DNA from: Anaerocolumna aminovalerica
Lineage (GTDB): Bacteria > Bacillota > Clostridia > Lachnospirales > Lachnospiraceae
Assembly: GCF_900115365.1 (NCBI RefSeq)
Contig: NZ_FOWD01000002.1
Span: 186,001-250,000, forward strand
Length of the DNA: 64,000 nucleotides
Reading direction: 5' to 3'
The notes under the pieces were generated by a model. The model did not search any database. It was not told the origin of the DNA and worked only from the letters and a program-made list of their open reading frames with translations. Position numbers and translations under genes: made by a program. Of this stretch, positions 35,004 through 44,227 are shown piece by piece. Position 1 is the first letter of the stretch. Every line of letters begins with the position of its first letter.

Positions 35004-35894
35004 CTACATTTCTATTGGTTCACGTTTGGTAATCAGGTTCAGGATTCCGCTTAAAGCAAAGGAAAACAGGAATACTACAACACCAACCGCCATACCATAT
35101 CCATAGCTGGAATTCGTGTAGGCCTGTTTATACATATAGCTTAAGAATACTTCGGTACTGCCGTCCGGTCCTCCGCTGGTCATGGCTTTTACAAGCATAA
35201 AGCTCAGGTTAATACTGCTTATGATAAAGAACGTTAAAGTCGTTCTGATATTAGTCCAGATTAATGGGATGGTCATGGTAAAGAACTGTCGGATACGGCT
35301 GGCACCTTCCATATTGGCGCTTTCGTATACACTCTCCGGAACACTAGCCATACTGGCCATATACATAACCATATAATAGCCAATAGCCTGCCATATCATG
35401 GCCATGGCAATTGAAAATATAACAATTTTTTGATCTCCCAGCCAATAAATCGGTTCGCTGCCCTTATCCCGAAAGAGAGCTAGAATACTGTTAAGTAATC
35501 CATTTTTTGAATCCAGAATTGCACTAAAAATAGCACTGATGATTACAATGGACAAAATGTTTGGTATATAGAAAACAATGCGGAAAAAATTCTGACCTAC
35601 TATTTTTTCTCTTGTTAATATGGCTGCAAAAATCAGGGCAAGAGCTATGGTTATAACACTGACAATAACAATTAATAACACTGTATTCTGAAAAGCTTGT
35701 AAGAACTTCATATCCTGCATAAGCTTTATGAAATTATCAAATCCTACAAAAGTTTTATTGGGTGAATATCCACCCCATTTGTAAAGTGACATTTTAAAAA
35801 TATTAATAGTTGGTATAACCATAAAGATTGTAAACAGAATTACTGCCGGCGCTACACATAAGAATATAAATATTGATTTTCCTTTATTTTTCAT
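35004..35894 (-). CDS. Carbohydrate ABC transporter permease (MalF type)
   Basis: 296 residues with six membrane helices, the EAA loop ESANMEGASRIRQFFTMTIPLIW and the family N-terminal FTIFMVIPTINIFKMSLYKW. It follows the binding-protein gene after a strong hairpin that probably lowers its expression. It should form the translocation channel with the MalG-type partner. Confidence 0.93.
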   Translation of the reverse strand: MKNKGKSIFIFLCVAPAVILFTIFMVIPTINIFKMSLYKWGGYSPNKTFVGFDNFIKLMQDMKFLQAFQNTVLLIVIVSVITIALALIFAAILTREKIVGQNFFRIVFYIPNILSIVIISAIFSAILDSKNGLLNSILALFRDKGSEPIYWLGDQKIVIFSIAMAMIWQAIGYYMVMYMASMASVPESVYESANMEGASRIRQFFTMTIPLIWTNIRTTLTFFIISSINLSFMLVKAMTSGGPDGSTEVFLSYMYKQAYTNSSYGYGMAVGVVVFLFSFALSGILNLITKREPIEM

Positions 35895-35912
35895 GTCTGT
35901 CTCCTGTTAAAG

Positions 35913-35943
35913 AAACGGTGAGCTAAGTTTCTGCTCACCGTTT
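35913..35943 (-). promoter_or_regulatory. Intercistronic hairpin after the binding-protein gene
   Basis: A perfect 11-base stem (AAACGGTGAGC/GCTCACCGTTT) with no long T run lies between the binding protein and the permeases. Such stems stabilise the upstream mRNA or partly terminate, so that the binding protein is made in excess. Confidence 0.8.
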
Positions 35944-35975
35944 ATATTTTGCCTACCCGGTACTGTATTTAGATT

Positions 35976-37358
35976 TTATTGTTTTAAAGCAGCACGGAGC
36001 AGGTCACTGTCTTTTTTAATTCCTTCGATCCACTGTGCCTTGGCTTTATCCCCGCTAACCAAAGAGTTCACTGTTCCAAATATAGTATCGGCAAAGTTTA
36101 CACCTTCTACAGGATCTGTTGTTGCAAAGCTTCCCAAAGCAGCTTTTGCACCATTATCATATATACTGTAGAACATCTTGTTGTCACCTTCTAACTTATC
36201 AGCAAATCCAACGATTGGTTGAATAGCTCCGGATTCTGCGAAAATCCCTGCTGCTTCATCAGAATACATATATGCTGCAAATTGCTTTGCTGCGTCTTTG
36301 TTTTCAGCCGCTGCCGGTATCCATAACTGTTCGAACCATGTATAGGAATAAGCATCTCCACCTTTAGCAACCGCAGGCAGTGCGGTGAATCCCCATTCAA
36401 AACCATCCACACGGGGAGCATCTTTCATTTCACCAACAACCCAGGTACCATTTGGCATAAATAATGCCTTGTTGTCTAAGATTAACTGCTGGTTTTTAAG
36501 GTAATTATCATTATTAGCATTGGAAGGAACTGATTTTTCCGTATAAGAAGCTAACTTCTCAACAATGTCAAATGCCTGATTTGCTTCCGGAGTATCCCAG
36601 ATACCTTCTGTGTATGTAGTAGCTTTTTGGAAGAAATCCGCACCGCCTACTTCATAAAGAAGAGCATAAAAGAATGCATCAAAATATCCTGCTGTAGGGT
36701 ATGCGAATAATGCAATACCTTCTGCTTTTGCCTTATCTCCTAATTCCCACATTTCATCCCATGTTGCTGGAACTGTCCAGCCTTTTTCTTCAAATAGACC
36801 TTGGTTGTAAAACAATCCGCATGGGCTGTAGAACATAGGTGCCATGTATGTCTTTCCGTCATTATAAGGATTGGTTAAAGAGGATTCTGTAAATCCGCCG
36901 GCAATCTTATCACTAACTTTTTTATCCTCTCCCGGAACTGTCATACTTAAAACATCTGTAATATCTTCTAAGCCATTTTCTTTTATTAAAGTCTCTGTTA
37001 AAGCTGCCGGACGGCCTGTGGCCAAATGAACAACATCCGGATAGTCTCCAGCCTTCATTCCGGCTCCAATTACATCCTCTAAGGATTTATCTGTTGTAAG
37101 CTCTACTTTAATTCCTGTCTTTGCTGTAAATGCTTCAGAGACTTTAGTCCACATATCTGCACCATAAGCTGTTTCAATAGCTGCTACTTTAATTGTAACA
37201 TCCTGCTTTGGTGTCTCTGTAGCTGCCTCCTTAGCAGGTTCTGAAGTTGTACCAGGTGTTGCATTATCACCTGTATTGGCCTCGTCTTTTTTTGCACAAC
37301 CAACGAAGGAACTAACTGTCAATGCAAGTACTAACAAAATACTAACAAATTTTTTCAT
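35976..37358 (-). CDS. Sugar ABC transporter substrate-binding lipoprotein
   Basis: The 460-residue protein begins with a lipoprotein signal (MKKFVSILLVLALTV, lipobox FVGC at about 17-20) and a Thr/Glu-rich linker. The CUT1 solute-binding fold (family 1) follows: TEAFTAKTGIKVELT, YPDVVHLATGRPA, FYNQGLFEEKGWTVPATWDEMWELGDKAKAEGI. It should bind the galactosyl disaccharide outside the cell and hand it to the two permeases. It is the first gene of the operon, divergent from the AraC regulator. Confidence 0.94.
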   Translation of the reverse strand: MKKFVSILLVLALTVSSFVGCAKKDEANTGDNATPGTTSEPAKEAATETPKQDVTIKVAAIETAYGADMWTKVSEAFTAKTGIKVELTTDKSLEDVIGAGMKAGDYPDVVHLATGRPAALTETLIKENGLEDITDVLSMTVPGEDKKVSDKIAGGFTESSLTNPYNDGKTYMAPMFYSPCGLFYNQGLFEEKGWTVPATWDEMWELGDKAKAEGIALFAYPTAGYFDAFFYALLYEVGGADFFQKATTYTEGIWDTPEANQAFDIVEKLASYTEKSVPSNANNDNYLKNQQLILDNKALFMPNGTWVVGEMKDAPRVDGFEWGFTALPAVAKGGDAYSYTWFEQLWIPAAAENKDAAKQFAAYMYSDEAAGIFAESGAIQPIVGFADKLEGDNKMFYSIYDNGAKAALGSFATTDPVEGVNFADTIFGTVNSLVSGDKAKAQWIEGIKKDSDLLRAALKQ

Positions 37359-37389
37359 ATATTCATCCTCCTTTTAAAGCTATGTATGT

Positions 37390-37417
37390 AGTATACAATA
37401 TCTAATTTCATAAACAA
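37390..37417 (-). promoter_or_regulatory. Candidate promoter of the sugar operon
   Basis: Minus-strand TTGTTT, 16 bases, TATACT. The weak -35 fits activation by the divergently encoded AraC protein. Confidence 0.5.
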
Positions 37418-37532
37418 TAGAAATCTTGCTTTCTTCTTTATAGATATTGCTTTATAATATACATAATAAACAATTTGCAATTATAATTCTATATTTTTAT
37501 ACAATACTTGCACAATAAGAAAGGAGAAGGTC

Positions 37533-38435
37533 ATGAGTAATAACCGTTTTAATTTTAATACAGAGAATGAATGTGAAGCCTCTATGATACATAAGGAGGA
37601 CTCCACTCTTACCTATACTTTTAATCCTGGGGGCAAGCGTGGTAATCAGGCTATTCACGTTACTTTACTCTATGTGGCAATATCAAAATACGGAAAGGAC
37701 TGGATAAGCCTGCCTCATTCCCATAACTTTACAGAATTCTTTTACATTACCAAAGGTACCGGAAAATTCTCTGTGGAATCAGAAATTCTTGATGTGAAAT
37801 CCAATGATCTCATTATCTTAAATCCCACCATTGTACATACGGAAATTTCAAATCTTTCAAAACCAATGGAATATATTGTACTGGGAGTGGAAGGAATACA
37901 GTTTCAAACAGAAAGCCGGGGCTGTATCCTTTTAAACAATTCCACCTATAGATCTGATTTACATCTTTACTTTAATACACTCGCAGATGAAATGAAGCAG
38001 GATCGGCCATACCGTGACTTTGTGTGCCAGAATTTATTGAATATCATCTTTACAATCATTCTTCGAAATGATGTCTTTAAAGTTTCTATCATTACCGGAC
38101 CTCTCATAACAAGAGAATGTCATATAGCTAAAAAATATATTGATGATCACTACAGCGAGAACATAACACTGGAAACTTTAAGTTCTCTAGTACACTTAAA
38201 TAAACACTATTTTGCCCATAATTTTGCCAAGCAGTTTGGGATTTCACCAATCAATTATTTAATTAAGAGGCGCATTGATGAAAGTAAGCACCTGCTTGCA
38301 AATACTAATTATTCTTTATCATCGATTTCTCAAATTGTAGGCTTTTCTTCTCCAAGTTACTTTTCACAGGCCTTTAAAAAAGCTGTAAATATATCACCTC
38401 AGGAATATAGAAAAAAATATCATCCATTTCGGTAG
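37533..38435 (+). CDS. AraC-family transcriptional regulator
   Basis: 300 residues with an N-terminal cupin sensor (LPHSHNFTEFFYITKGTGKF, DLIILNPTIVHTE) and a C-terminal double helix-turn-helix (NITLETLSSLVHLNKHYFAHNFAKQFGISPINYLIKRRI; LSSISQIVGFSSPSYFSQAFKKAVNISPQEYRKKY). It is divergent from the sugar transport and phosphorylase operon and is probably its inducer-dependent activator. AAAGGAGAAGG precedes the ATG. Confidence 0.92.
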   Translation: MSNNRFNFNTENECEASMIHKEDSTLTYTFNPGGKRGNQAIHVTLLYVAISKYGKDWISLPHSHNFTEFFYITKGTGKFSVESEILDVKSNDLIILNPTIVHTEISNLSKPMEYIVLGVEGIQFQTESRGCILLNNSTYRSDLHLYFNTLADEMKQDRPYRDFVCQNLLNIIFTIILRNDVFKVSIITGPLITRECHIAKKYIDDHYSENITLETLSSLVHLNKHYFAHNFAKQFGISPINYLIKRRIDESKHLLANTNYSLSSISQIVGFSSPSYFSQAFKKAVNISPQEYRKKYHPFR

Positions 38436-38580
38436 ATATTATAAAAGATAACACTTTACAAGATATATAAATTATTATATACTAGAAAATATTTGAAATA
38501 TTGGTAATTTAAACTACCCGCTGATCATATACTTGGGGATAAGTGGCAATGAAAAAATTTTAATAGGAAGGGAGACCTTT

Positions 38581-39741
38581 ATGTTCAAATTAAGTAAAAA
38601 GATATTTACAATGATCTTACTGGTTGCTGTTTTTATGGGATCATTAAAAGTACAAGCCGCACCAGTGAATGAGGATTCTGAAACCCTGACACACAATACG
38701 ATAGCCACGGAAAAGGATGTTGACAAAGATTTTAATTATTATGAAACCATCTTTGAAAATGATGTAAAAGAATTAAGCTATCCAGTAAAAGTGAAACAAC
38801 AAGGTGTATTATTAATTACTTTACAAGAAACTGATCCTAACTTCAGTACTTTAACCGGACAATTATATGAAGATGCAGGACTTACCAAAAAAGTAGGCAA
38901 GACAATCTATTTAAGCAGCGGCGGGGAAGAAAAAATGGGTATTGCCGAAGTGAAAAAAGCCGGAACCTATTATATTAAATTAGAATTACTCAGAAAATAT
39001 GATTATAAAGAAAAACTAAGTTTTAACTTACAATTAGATTTAATACCAGTCGGTACCAGAGAAATTAAGAAAGATGTAACTTATTTCGCATATCAGGATT
39101 ATGATACCAGTGAGAATTTATACAAAATAGTGGTTAATAAAACCGGACTGGTGACGTTAAATATTAAATTCGATAAAGAGGATCTGCAATCTGCAAGATT
39201 CACCTTATTAAACAGCCAAAAGAAACCAATTTCAGAACAGGCAAGTGTATATACTGAAAAGAATGAGAAGGGTGCCTATAGTAATACCCTGAATCAATTT
39301 TATGCTTTAACAAAAGGAACCTATTATGTTAAAGTTGATGCAAGAGGCGGTTTACACACCATAAAATACTCATTTTCAAATGTAACAGACAAATCCGGGG
39401 CTTCACTTGGAAAAGCAGCAGGTATAAAAGTTGGAGGTTCTGCAGTAAGTGGAATCTGTACAACTGCTGATAAAAAGACTAAGGAAGATTGGTATAAATT
39501 CACTTTAAGTAAAGAGCAAGCGATTAAAGTAAGCATAGATTCCAAGGTGGACGGAAAATTAATGGCTGAAGTATGTGATTCTAAGGGTAAAACCGTTTGG
39601 TATGGAAGTTTCTATCTATATAGCGGTGTACAATCCAAAGAAGTAGAATCCAGCGGTAAATGGAGCAAAGGTACATATTATATCAAGGTTTATAAAGCCG
39701 ATGAGAAAAGCTCAGGATCTTATTCCATTAAAGTAAAATAA
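38581..39741 (+). CDS. Secreted repeat protein of unknown function
   Basis: The 386-residue protein has a signal peptide (MFKLSKKIFTMILLVAVFMG, cleaved near VQA). The mature part is about three all-beta repeats of roughly 110 residues, each ending with a KAGTYYIKLE, TKGTYYVKVD or SKGTYYIKVYK motif, the pattern of bacterial pre-peptidase C-terminal (PPC) domains. No catalytic domain is present, so it may bind substrate or stabilise the surface. AGGAAGGGAG before the ATG at 38581 decides the start over an upstream frame. Confidence 0.82.
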   Translation: MFKLSKKIFTMILLVAVFMGSLKVQAAPVNEDSETLTHNTIATEKDVDKDFNYYETIFENDVKELSYPVKVKQQGVLLITLQETDPNFSTLTGQLYEDAGLTKKVGKTIYLSSGGEEKMGIAEVKKAGTYYIKLELLRKYDYKEKLSFNLQLDLIPVGTREIKKDVTYFAYQDYDTSENLYKIVVNKTGLVTLNIKFDKEDLQSARFTLLNSQKKPISEQASVYTEKNEKGAYSNTLNQFYALTKGTYYVKVDARGGLHTIKYSFSNVTDKSGASLGKAAGIKVGGSAVSGICTTADKKTKEDWYKFTLSKEQAIKVSIDSKVDGKLMAEVCDSKGKTVWYGSFYLYSGVQSKEVESSGKWSKGTYYIKVYKADEKSSGSYSIKVK

Positions 39742-39762
39742 ATAAAGCAATAATAATTTAGA

Positions 39763-39790
39763 AGCCCGCAGTTTCTTATGACTGCGGGCT
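39763..39790. terminator. Bidirectional terminator between convergent genes
   Basis: A perfect ten-base GC-rich stem (AGCCCGCAGT/ACTGCGGGCT) with A- and T-rich flanks on both sides serves the secreted-protein gene and the SpoIID-like gene. Confidence 0.9.
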
Positions 39791-39801
39791 CTTATTTATT
39801 A

Positions 39802-42327
39802 TTAATATATAAATCCCAATCCTACTCCGGTATAGTAATGTTTTAAAATCTCTTCATATGAAATACCTGCATCAGCCATAGCCTTTACACCATTCTGGCT
39901 CATTCCTACTCCATGACCATATCCTCCGCCATAGAAGGTTATTTCCTGGCCGTCCTTATCCATTACAAAGAAGGCACTTGGCAGCATAGTAAGTCCTGAA
40001 GTGGTGCTGTCGTCCTGACGGATTATCTCATCATAAAGAGGAGCTAATAAAGTTCTGATATTATATTCAGTAGATACTTTAAGGGTAGCCTTTGAACCAA
40101 GCAGCAGAATTTCTGAAAGAATTCCGCTTTTCTCTCGTTTATATACTTTAATATCTTTTAGTTCTCCAATGGTGCTTACCGGAATGCTTTCGAATACTTC
40201 TTTTCCTCCATCTTTATCCGTTAAAGTTTGAATCAGATCCGGATTAGCTTTATACCTGGATTCTAAACTCTTTTCTATGGATTTTTGCAAATTACTTAGA
40301 GAAATGGTAGTTTTCCAGCGGTACCATGGGAATTCACTGTCATAAGTAGCTTCTTTCGGATCTAAAATAAAATTTCTAAAAGTTTCTTCAGTGGAAAAAT
40401 CAGGTTCATTCTCCTTGACTGTTGAAGCGGTAATGACTTTGCCGTCTTTTACATCATATTTGTTTTGAATTTTTCCCACCAGATATTCACTTTTTTCACT
40501 TCCCCAGACTTCTTCAATGGAAGCTGTGTGGCCGCTGGAAGTTGAAAAATAATATGCGGTTATAACAGAACCTCCATATTCTATTACTTTTCCATAGGTA
40601 TCCTTAACTGCCAAAATGGTATTATCATTTTCTGGAATGTTATTATAAACCTGATAAGATATACTGTCGTCCACATGGGCACCGTATTGTCCGTAACTGT
40701 TGGCTAATAATTGGTTATAGGCATAGCTTCTTGCACAGATTGCCTGCACCTTCAATGCCTCCAGCCCATAATTAGTTGGCATCTCACTTGGAAGAACGGC
40801 ATATAAGTATTCTTCAAGAGGAAGTTCATTTACAACAACCATTCCTTCTTCCCTTGCAGATATTTCAATACTTCCCCTATAGGCCGGCTTTCCGCCGGAA
40901 CGTTCCAGGGATAATAATTGAATTTTACCATTTTCTGATTTTGGCTGAATAAAGATACGGTTATTTTTCAATACCTCGTCATCTTTCTTAAATGTAAGTT
41001 CAGAACCGGCCTTATAACTTACTTCCTTTTCACCGATGGTTACTGTGAAATCTCTTGTTCCCGAAAGAACTATTTCATCATGAAAAATACTGGAGAATTT
41101 GTTAGTCTTTAATAATACCCGAATATTTTGTGCCTTAATTGGTTCTGTAATTAAGGCGGCAACAATTTCACCTTTTGCTACAATAAAATCTGTAGCCTCA
41201 TAGCCAACTAAAATACTATTGGTTAACTCCATGGATAATTCATCGTATATTTTGTAAATTTTATAATTCTTGTGCAGGGGCAGCTTTCCATAACCTTGTA
41301 CTTCAATAAAGTCTTTATTTGCAACTAGCACTTTTCCTTCTATTTTATCCGGTTTAATACTTATTTTAACTATTTTACCGTCCTTCATAGTCAAGTCGCC
41401 GATACATCCGGTTACCTCTTTAGACAGTGGTGATTTGGTGGAAAAGTCTTTATAGGTATTATGCAGGAATACCGATACGCTGTCCCCTTTTCCCTGGGCT
41501 ATCCACACATTGCTCAATAGAGTTTCTTCCTCTAGAACTTCCTTTATGTATACTAAATTGGAACCGCTGACCAATGCAGTCACAGAATAATCAATGTAAT
41601 TTTCAAGTTGAAATACATTATCTGCAAATAATTCACCGGAGGACTTTTCTTTTCTTTTTTTATTAGAATTCTCCTGACTAGATTTGGTCTTATCCGCAGT
41701 TTCAATCTTTAAATCTCCGTCTTCATAAAATTCTTCATAGTTTTTACCTGAAAGGTAAGAGTAATTTCCCTGATCGGTAACCATTGTATTTTTATCTTCC
41801 CCTCCCTCGGATAAGGAAGGATTATTAGGATTGCCAAGTATAAACAGCTTCTTTTCTGAAATGGGTGAGGTACCTTCAGGTAACTCCGCCAATATACACT
41901 CATATAAATTCAGGAACTCCACAGTCAAAACTGCTTTATTGGTTGGCCCGGACTTTAAATCGAAAGATAAGTTATGTATTATGGCGTCTGTTTCTAATCC
42001 CAATTCACTAGCAGCTAATTTTAATAAAGACAGACATTGTCCAAATTTTAAATATTTAATATTGTCCTCTGTATTAACTTCCTTCAGTTTTGATTTATTT
42101 TCACTGTATTCCTTTGGCAATCCCAATATTTCACTTATTCCATTGGTATCTATGCCTAAAAATTTTAGTAAATCAAAGGTTTCATTAACGGTAATCATGT
42201 CCCCATCCCGTAAAATCACGCTGCCATCTGAAGTATCCCTGCCTGATAACCTTTTAAATAAATTACCTGCAAAAAATAGTAAAAGAACAATGATACAAAC
42301 TCCCATAATCATTAATTTTTTTTTCAT
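39802..42327 (-). CDS. SpoIID/LytB-domain membrane-anchored protein
   Basis: The 841-residue protein has an N-terminal anchor (KKKLMIMGVCIIVLLLFFAG) and a long region without recognised domains (about 30-470). A SpoIID/LytB domain follows (YRGSIEISAREEGMVVVNELPLEEYLYAVLPSEMP, LKVQAICARSYAY, YFSTSSGHTASIEEVWG, YGGGYGHGVGMSQNGVKAMA, EILKHYYTGVGLGFI). SpoIID is a lytic transglycosylase of denuded glycan strands in forespore engulfment, while LytB-type relatives modify amidase activity. This protein is much longer than SpoIID (about 340 residues), so it is a relative. The ATG at 42327 follows GGGAGC. Confidence 0.87.
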   Translation of the reverse strand: MKKKLMIMGVCIIVLLLFFAGNLFKRLSGRDTSDGSVILRDGDMITVNETFDLLKFLGIDTNGISEILGLPKEYSENKSKLKEVNTEDNIKYLKFGQCLSLLKLAASELGLETDAIIHNLSFDLKSGPTNKAVLTVEFLNLYECILAELPEGTSPISEKKLFILGNPNNPSLSEGGEDKNTMVTDQGNYSYLSGKNYEEFYEDGDLKIETADKTKSSQENSNKKRKEKSSGELFADNVFQLENYIDYSVTALVSGSNLVYIKEVLEEETLLSNVWIAQGKGDSVSVFLHNTYKDFSTKSPLSKEVTGCIGDLTMKDGKIVKISIKPDKIEGKVLVANKDFIEVQGYGKLPLHKNYKIYKIYDELSMELTNSILVGYEATDFIVAKGEIVAALITEPIKAQNIRVLLKTNKFSSIFHDEIVLSGTRDFTVTIGEKEVSYKAGSELTFKKDDEVLKNNRIFIQPKSENGKIQLLSLERSGGKPAYRGSIEISAREEGMVVVNELPLEEYLYAVLPSEMPTNYGLEALKVQAICARSYAYNQLLANSYGQYGAHVDDSISYQVYNNIPENDNTILAVKDTYGKVIEYGGSVITAYYFSTSSGHTASIEEVWGSEKSEYLVGKIQNKYDVKDGKVITASTVKENEPDFSTEETFRNFILDPKEATYDSEFPWYRWKTTISLSNLQKSIEKSLESRYKANPDLIQTLTDKDGGKEVFESIPVSTIGELKDIKVYKREKSGILSEILLLGSKATLKVSTEYNIRTLLAPLYDEIIRQDDSTTSGLTMLPSAFFVMDKDGQEITFYGGGYGHGVGMSQNGVKAMADAGISYEEILKHYYTGVGLGFIY

Positions 42328-42448
42328 ATAAGCTCCCATCCATGCATTGTCAGGCATATTTGCTGTCGTTTCATATATTAAGCATAGATTATACTTCATG
42401 CTTGTATTACAATTATATACATGCAGAATGAGAATATGTCAATGAAAT

Positions 42449-42544
42449 CTAAAAAAATGTACAAGATTGGGTAGAAAGAATCAAAGCCATAGCAATCAGT
42501 AAGAGTATAAGTGTATTTCGATTCTTCATCTTTCTGCCTGCCAT
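42449..42544 (-). CDS. 31-residue membrane micro-ORF, possible DUF4340 gene remnant
   Basis: The ATG shares one base with the gldG-like stop (TAATG), with AAAAGGAGGAAGAAATA as ribosome site. The product is MAGRKMKNRNTLILLLIAMALI followed by a short Ser/Thr/Cys tail ending FF. In related operons the gene after gldG encodes a DUF4340 protein starting with a basic stretch and one helix, as here. This may therefore be its 5' remnant after a deletion or frameshift, or a functional single-helix subunit. Confidence 0.6.
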   Translation of the reverse strand: MAGRKMKNRNTLILLLIAMALILSTQSCTFF

Positions 42545-44046
42545 TATTTCTTCCTCCTTTTTATACAAATGTATCCTCCAGTAATTAAGAATGAGGCAGG
42601 AATAACAATAACTACTAGTGCAGCCCAGAAATTAGACTGTGAAGCAGAGATTGTTAAATATTCCTGTGCTAAATTTCTTATTGGAATGGCTACGGAATTG
42701 TCTTTACCACCCACATAGTTCACTGTGTTTAAAAACATATCCATATTTCCGGAGGAAGGAAAGGCAGTTAGTTCTTCATCAATCATATAAGCAGAACCAT
42801 ATACTGCTATCTTGGTTTCTGCGTCATTATAGTTTTCTTCTATTAATATGCCCAGATTAAATGGTCCCTCTATATCCCCTGTTTCCTTGTCTATTACATC
42901 AGATTGTATATCAGTTTTAGAATATGCAGAATCTGATGTGGTTAACAAAGGTGTTAATTCTATTGTACTTCTTGCCGAATCTAATATTTCGATACCTTTT
43001 ACCACGGGAGTAATGACAGGAGCATCTTTTGTAAGTATGGATGAAGTAATCTCATGACTTTCTATATTTGGTAACAGGTAATTTACATACTTACCCATAT
43101 GGTAATTTGAGTTTCCTTCTAAGACAACACCATTAACGAAACCAACACCATAGTAATTTAATAGGCTGTTAAAATTCCCCAAACCTTCTACGGCATAGTC
43201 AACTAAGATTATAGCATCTCCCCCTGTAGACAGATATTCTTTTATCATATCAACTTCCTCGGTAGAATAATCTGTCTGGGGCGCAGTAATTAATAGGATA
43301 GAACAATCTTCCGGTATGCTTTCTGTTTTTAGGGTGGCTAACTTATTGGTAGTTACATTTATTTTCTTCAATGTAGCTTTCAGGGTGTCAGAAAGCTGCA
43401 TTTCACCATGTCCTTCTACCATATACATTACAGGAAGTTCTTCCATGGTGGTATATTGAATTGCAGAAGTAATCTGCCCCTCTACGTCTACACCGGAAGT
43501 GATTGTATTATAAGTAGCATAGTCCATTTCATATTCAAACATATCATTATAATCCACATACTTTACCTTTCCATTGGTATTATTTACAACGATTACACTG
43601 TTATTGGAGATTTCTTCATCAGCGTATTGTGAGGCAAAAGCGGGATAGAGTACAGGATCTTTATGTATCACAGAAATACGGCCGGAAGCAGAATTATATT
43701 TATCCATAATTCTTTTTACAATATTATCTTCACTGCCGGTTTGTACCATATAATAAATGGTTATATTATCTTTTATATTACTCAGATATTCTTTAGTGGT
43801 ATCTGTAAGGGTAAACATATCATCAGAGCTTAAATCAACTTTTAAATCTAATTCAGACACAAATACATTAATCAGTAATACAATCACCAAAACAACAGCT
43901 GTAACAACTGTGGTATAGGCCCCTCCTTTAAACTTTCTGGTTGAGAAGGAGGCTTTTATGCCCGAAAAAGCTGCCTTCTTAACTTTATTTGTTTCTTTCT
44001 TTGGCATCTCTTGCTCCTGTTTAATCTCATTATCAAATTCCTTCAT
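42544..44046 (-). CDS. GldG-like auxiliary subunit of an ABC transporter
   Basis: 500 residues with an N-terminal helix (TTVVTAVVLVIVLLINVFV), a large extracytoplasmic region and a C-terminal helix (FWAALVVIVIPASFLITGGYICIKRRKK). The motifs DLSSDDMFTLTDTTKEYLSNIKDNITIYYM, MEELPVMYMVEGHGE and CSILLITAPQTDYSTEEVDMIKEYLSTGGDAIILVDY fit the ABC_transp_aux (GldG) family. In Bacteroidetes, GldG works with GldA and GldF in gliding and secretion; in Firmicutes the role is unknown. It follows the permease and ATPase genes. Confidence 0.87.
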   Translation of the reverse strand: MKEFDNEIKQEQEMPKKETNKVKKAAFSGIKASFSTRKFKGGAYTTVVTAVVLVIVLLINVFVSELDLKVDLSSDDMFTLTDTTKEYLSNIKDNITIYYMVQTGSEDNIVKRIMDKYNSASGRISVIHKDPVLYPAFASQYADEEISNNSVIVVNNTNGKVKYVDYNDMFEYEMDYATYNTITSGVDVEGQITSAIQYTTMEELPVMYMVEGHGEMQLSDTLKATLKKINVTTNKLATLKTESIPEDCSILLITAPQTDYSTEEVDMIKEYLSTGGDAIILVDYAVEGLGNFNSLLNYYGVGFVNGVVLEGNSNYHMGKYVNYLLPNIESHEITSSILTKDAPVITPVVKGIEILDSARSTIELTPLLTTSDSAYSKTDIQSDVIDKETGDIEGPFNLGILIEENYNDAETKIAVYGSAYMIDEELTAFPSSGNMDMFLNTVNYVGGKDNSVAIPIRNLAQEYLTISASQSNFWAALVVIVIPASFLITGGYICIKRRKK

Positions 44047-44220
44047 TCTAACCTCGATTCCAGCGCATTAGCGCTTTTTAATAATGATAGCAATTTTGTG
44101 TCCGGAAAATTGCAGGCTGAAAAGTTGTTTTTCAACCTTATCTCGATTCCAGCGCTATTTAATAATCACGGCAATTTTGTACCCGTCACAAATTGCAGTT
44201 AAAAAACTGTTTCTACCTTC
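44047..44220 (-). repeat. SD-bearing intergenic repeat, tandem copies at the gldG-like gene
   Basis: Two copies fill the whole gap between permease and gldG-like gene. Copy 1 (about 44047-44145) has GCGCTAATGCGC, GCAATTTT...AAAATTGC and TTGAAAAACAACTTTTCAG hairpins and ends GGAATCGAGGTTAGA before the ATG. Copy 2 (about 44146-44220) repeats this with a shorter first hairpin. Confidence 0.75.
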
Positions 44221-44227
44221 TTTTTTC

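Noticed and set aside
41831-42331. 166-residue plus-strand frame opposite the SpoIID-like gene
   Set aside because: Antisense to a well-supported gene; composition is typical of a reverse-strand shadow.
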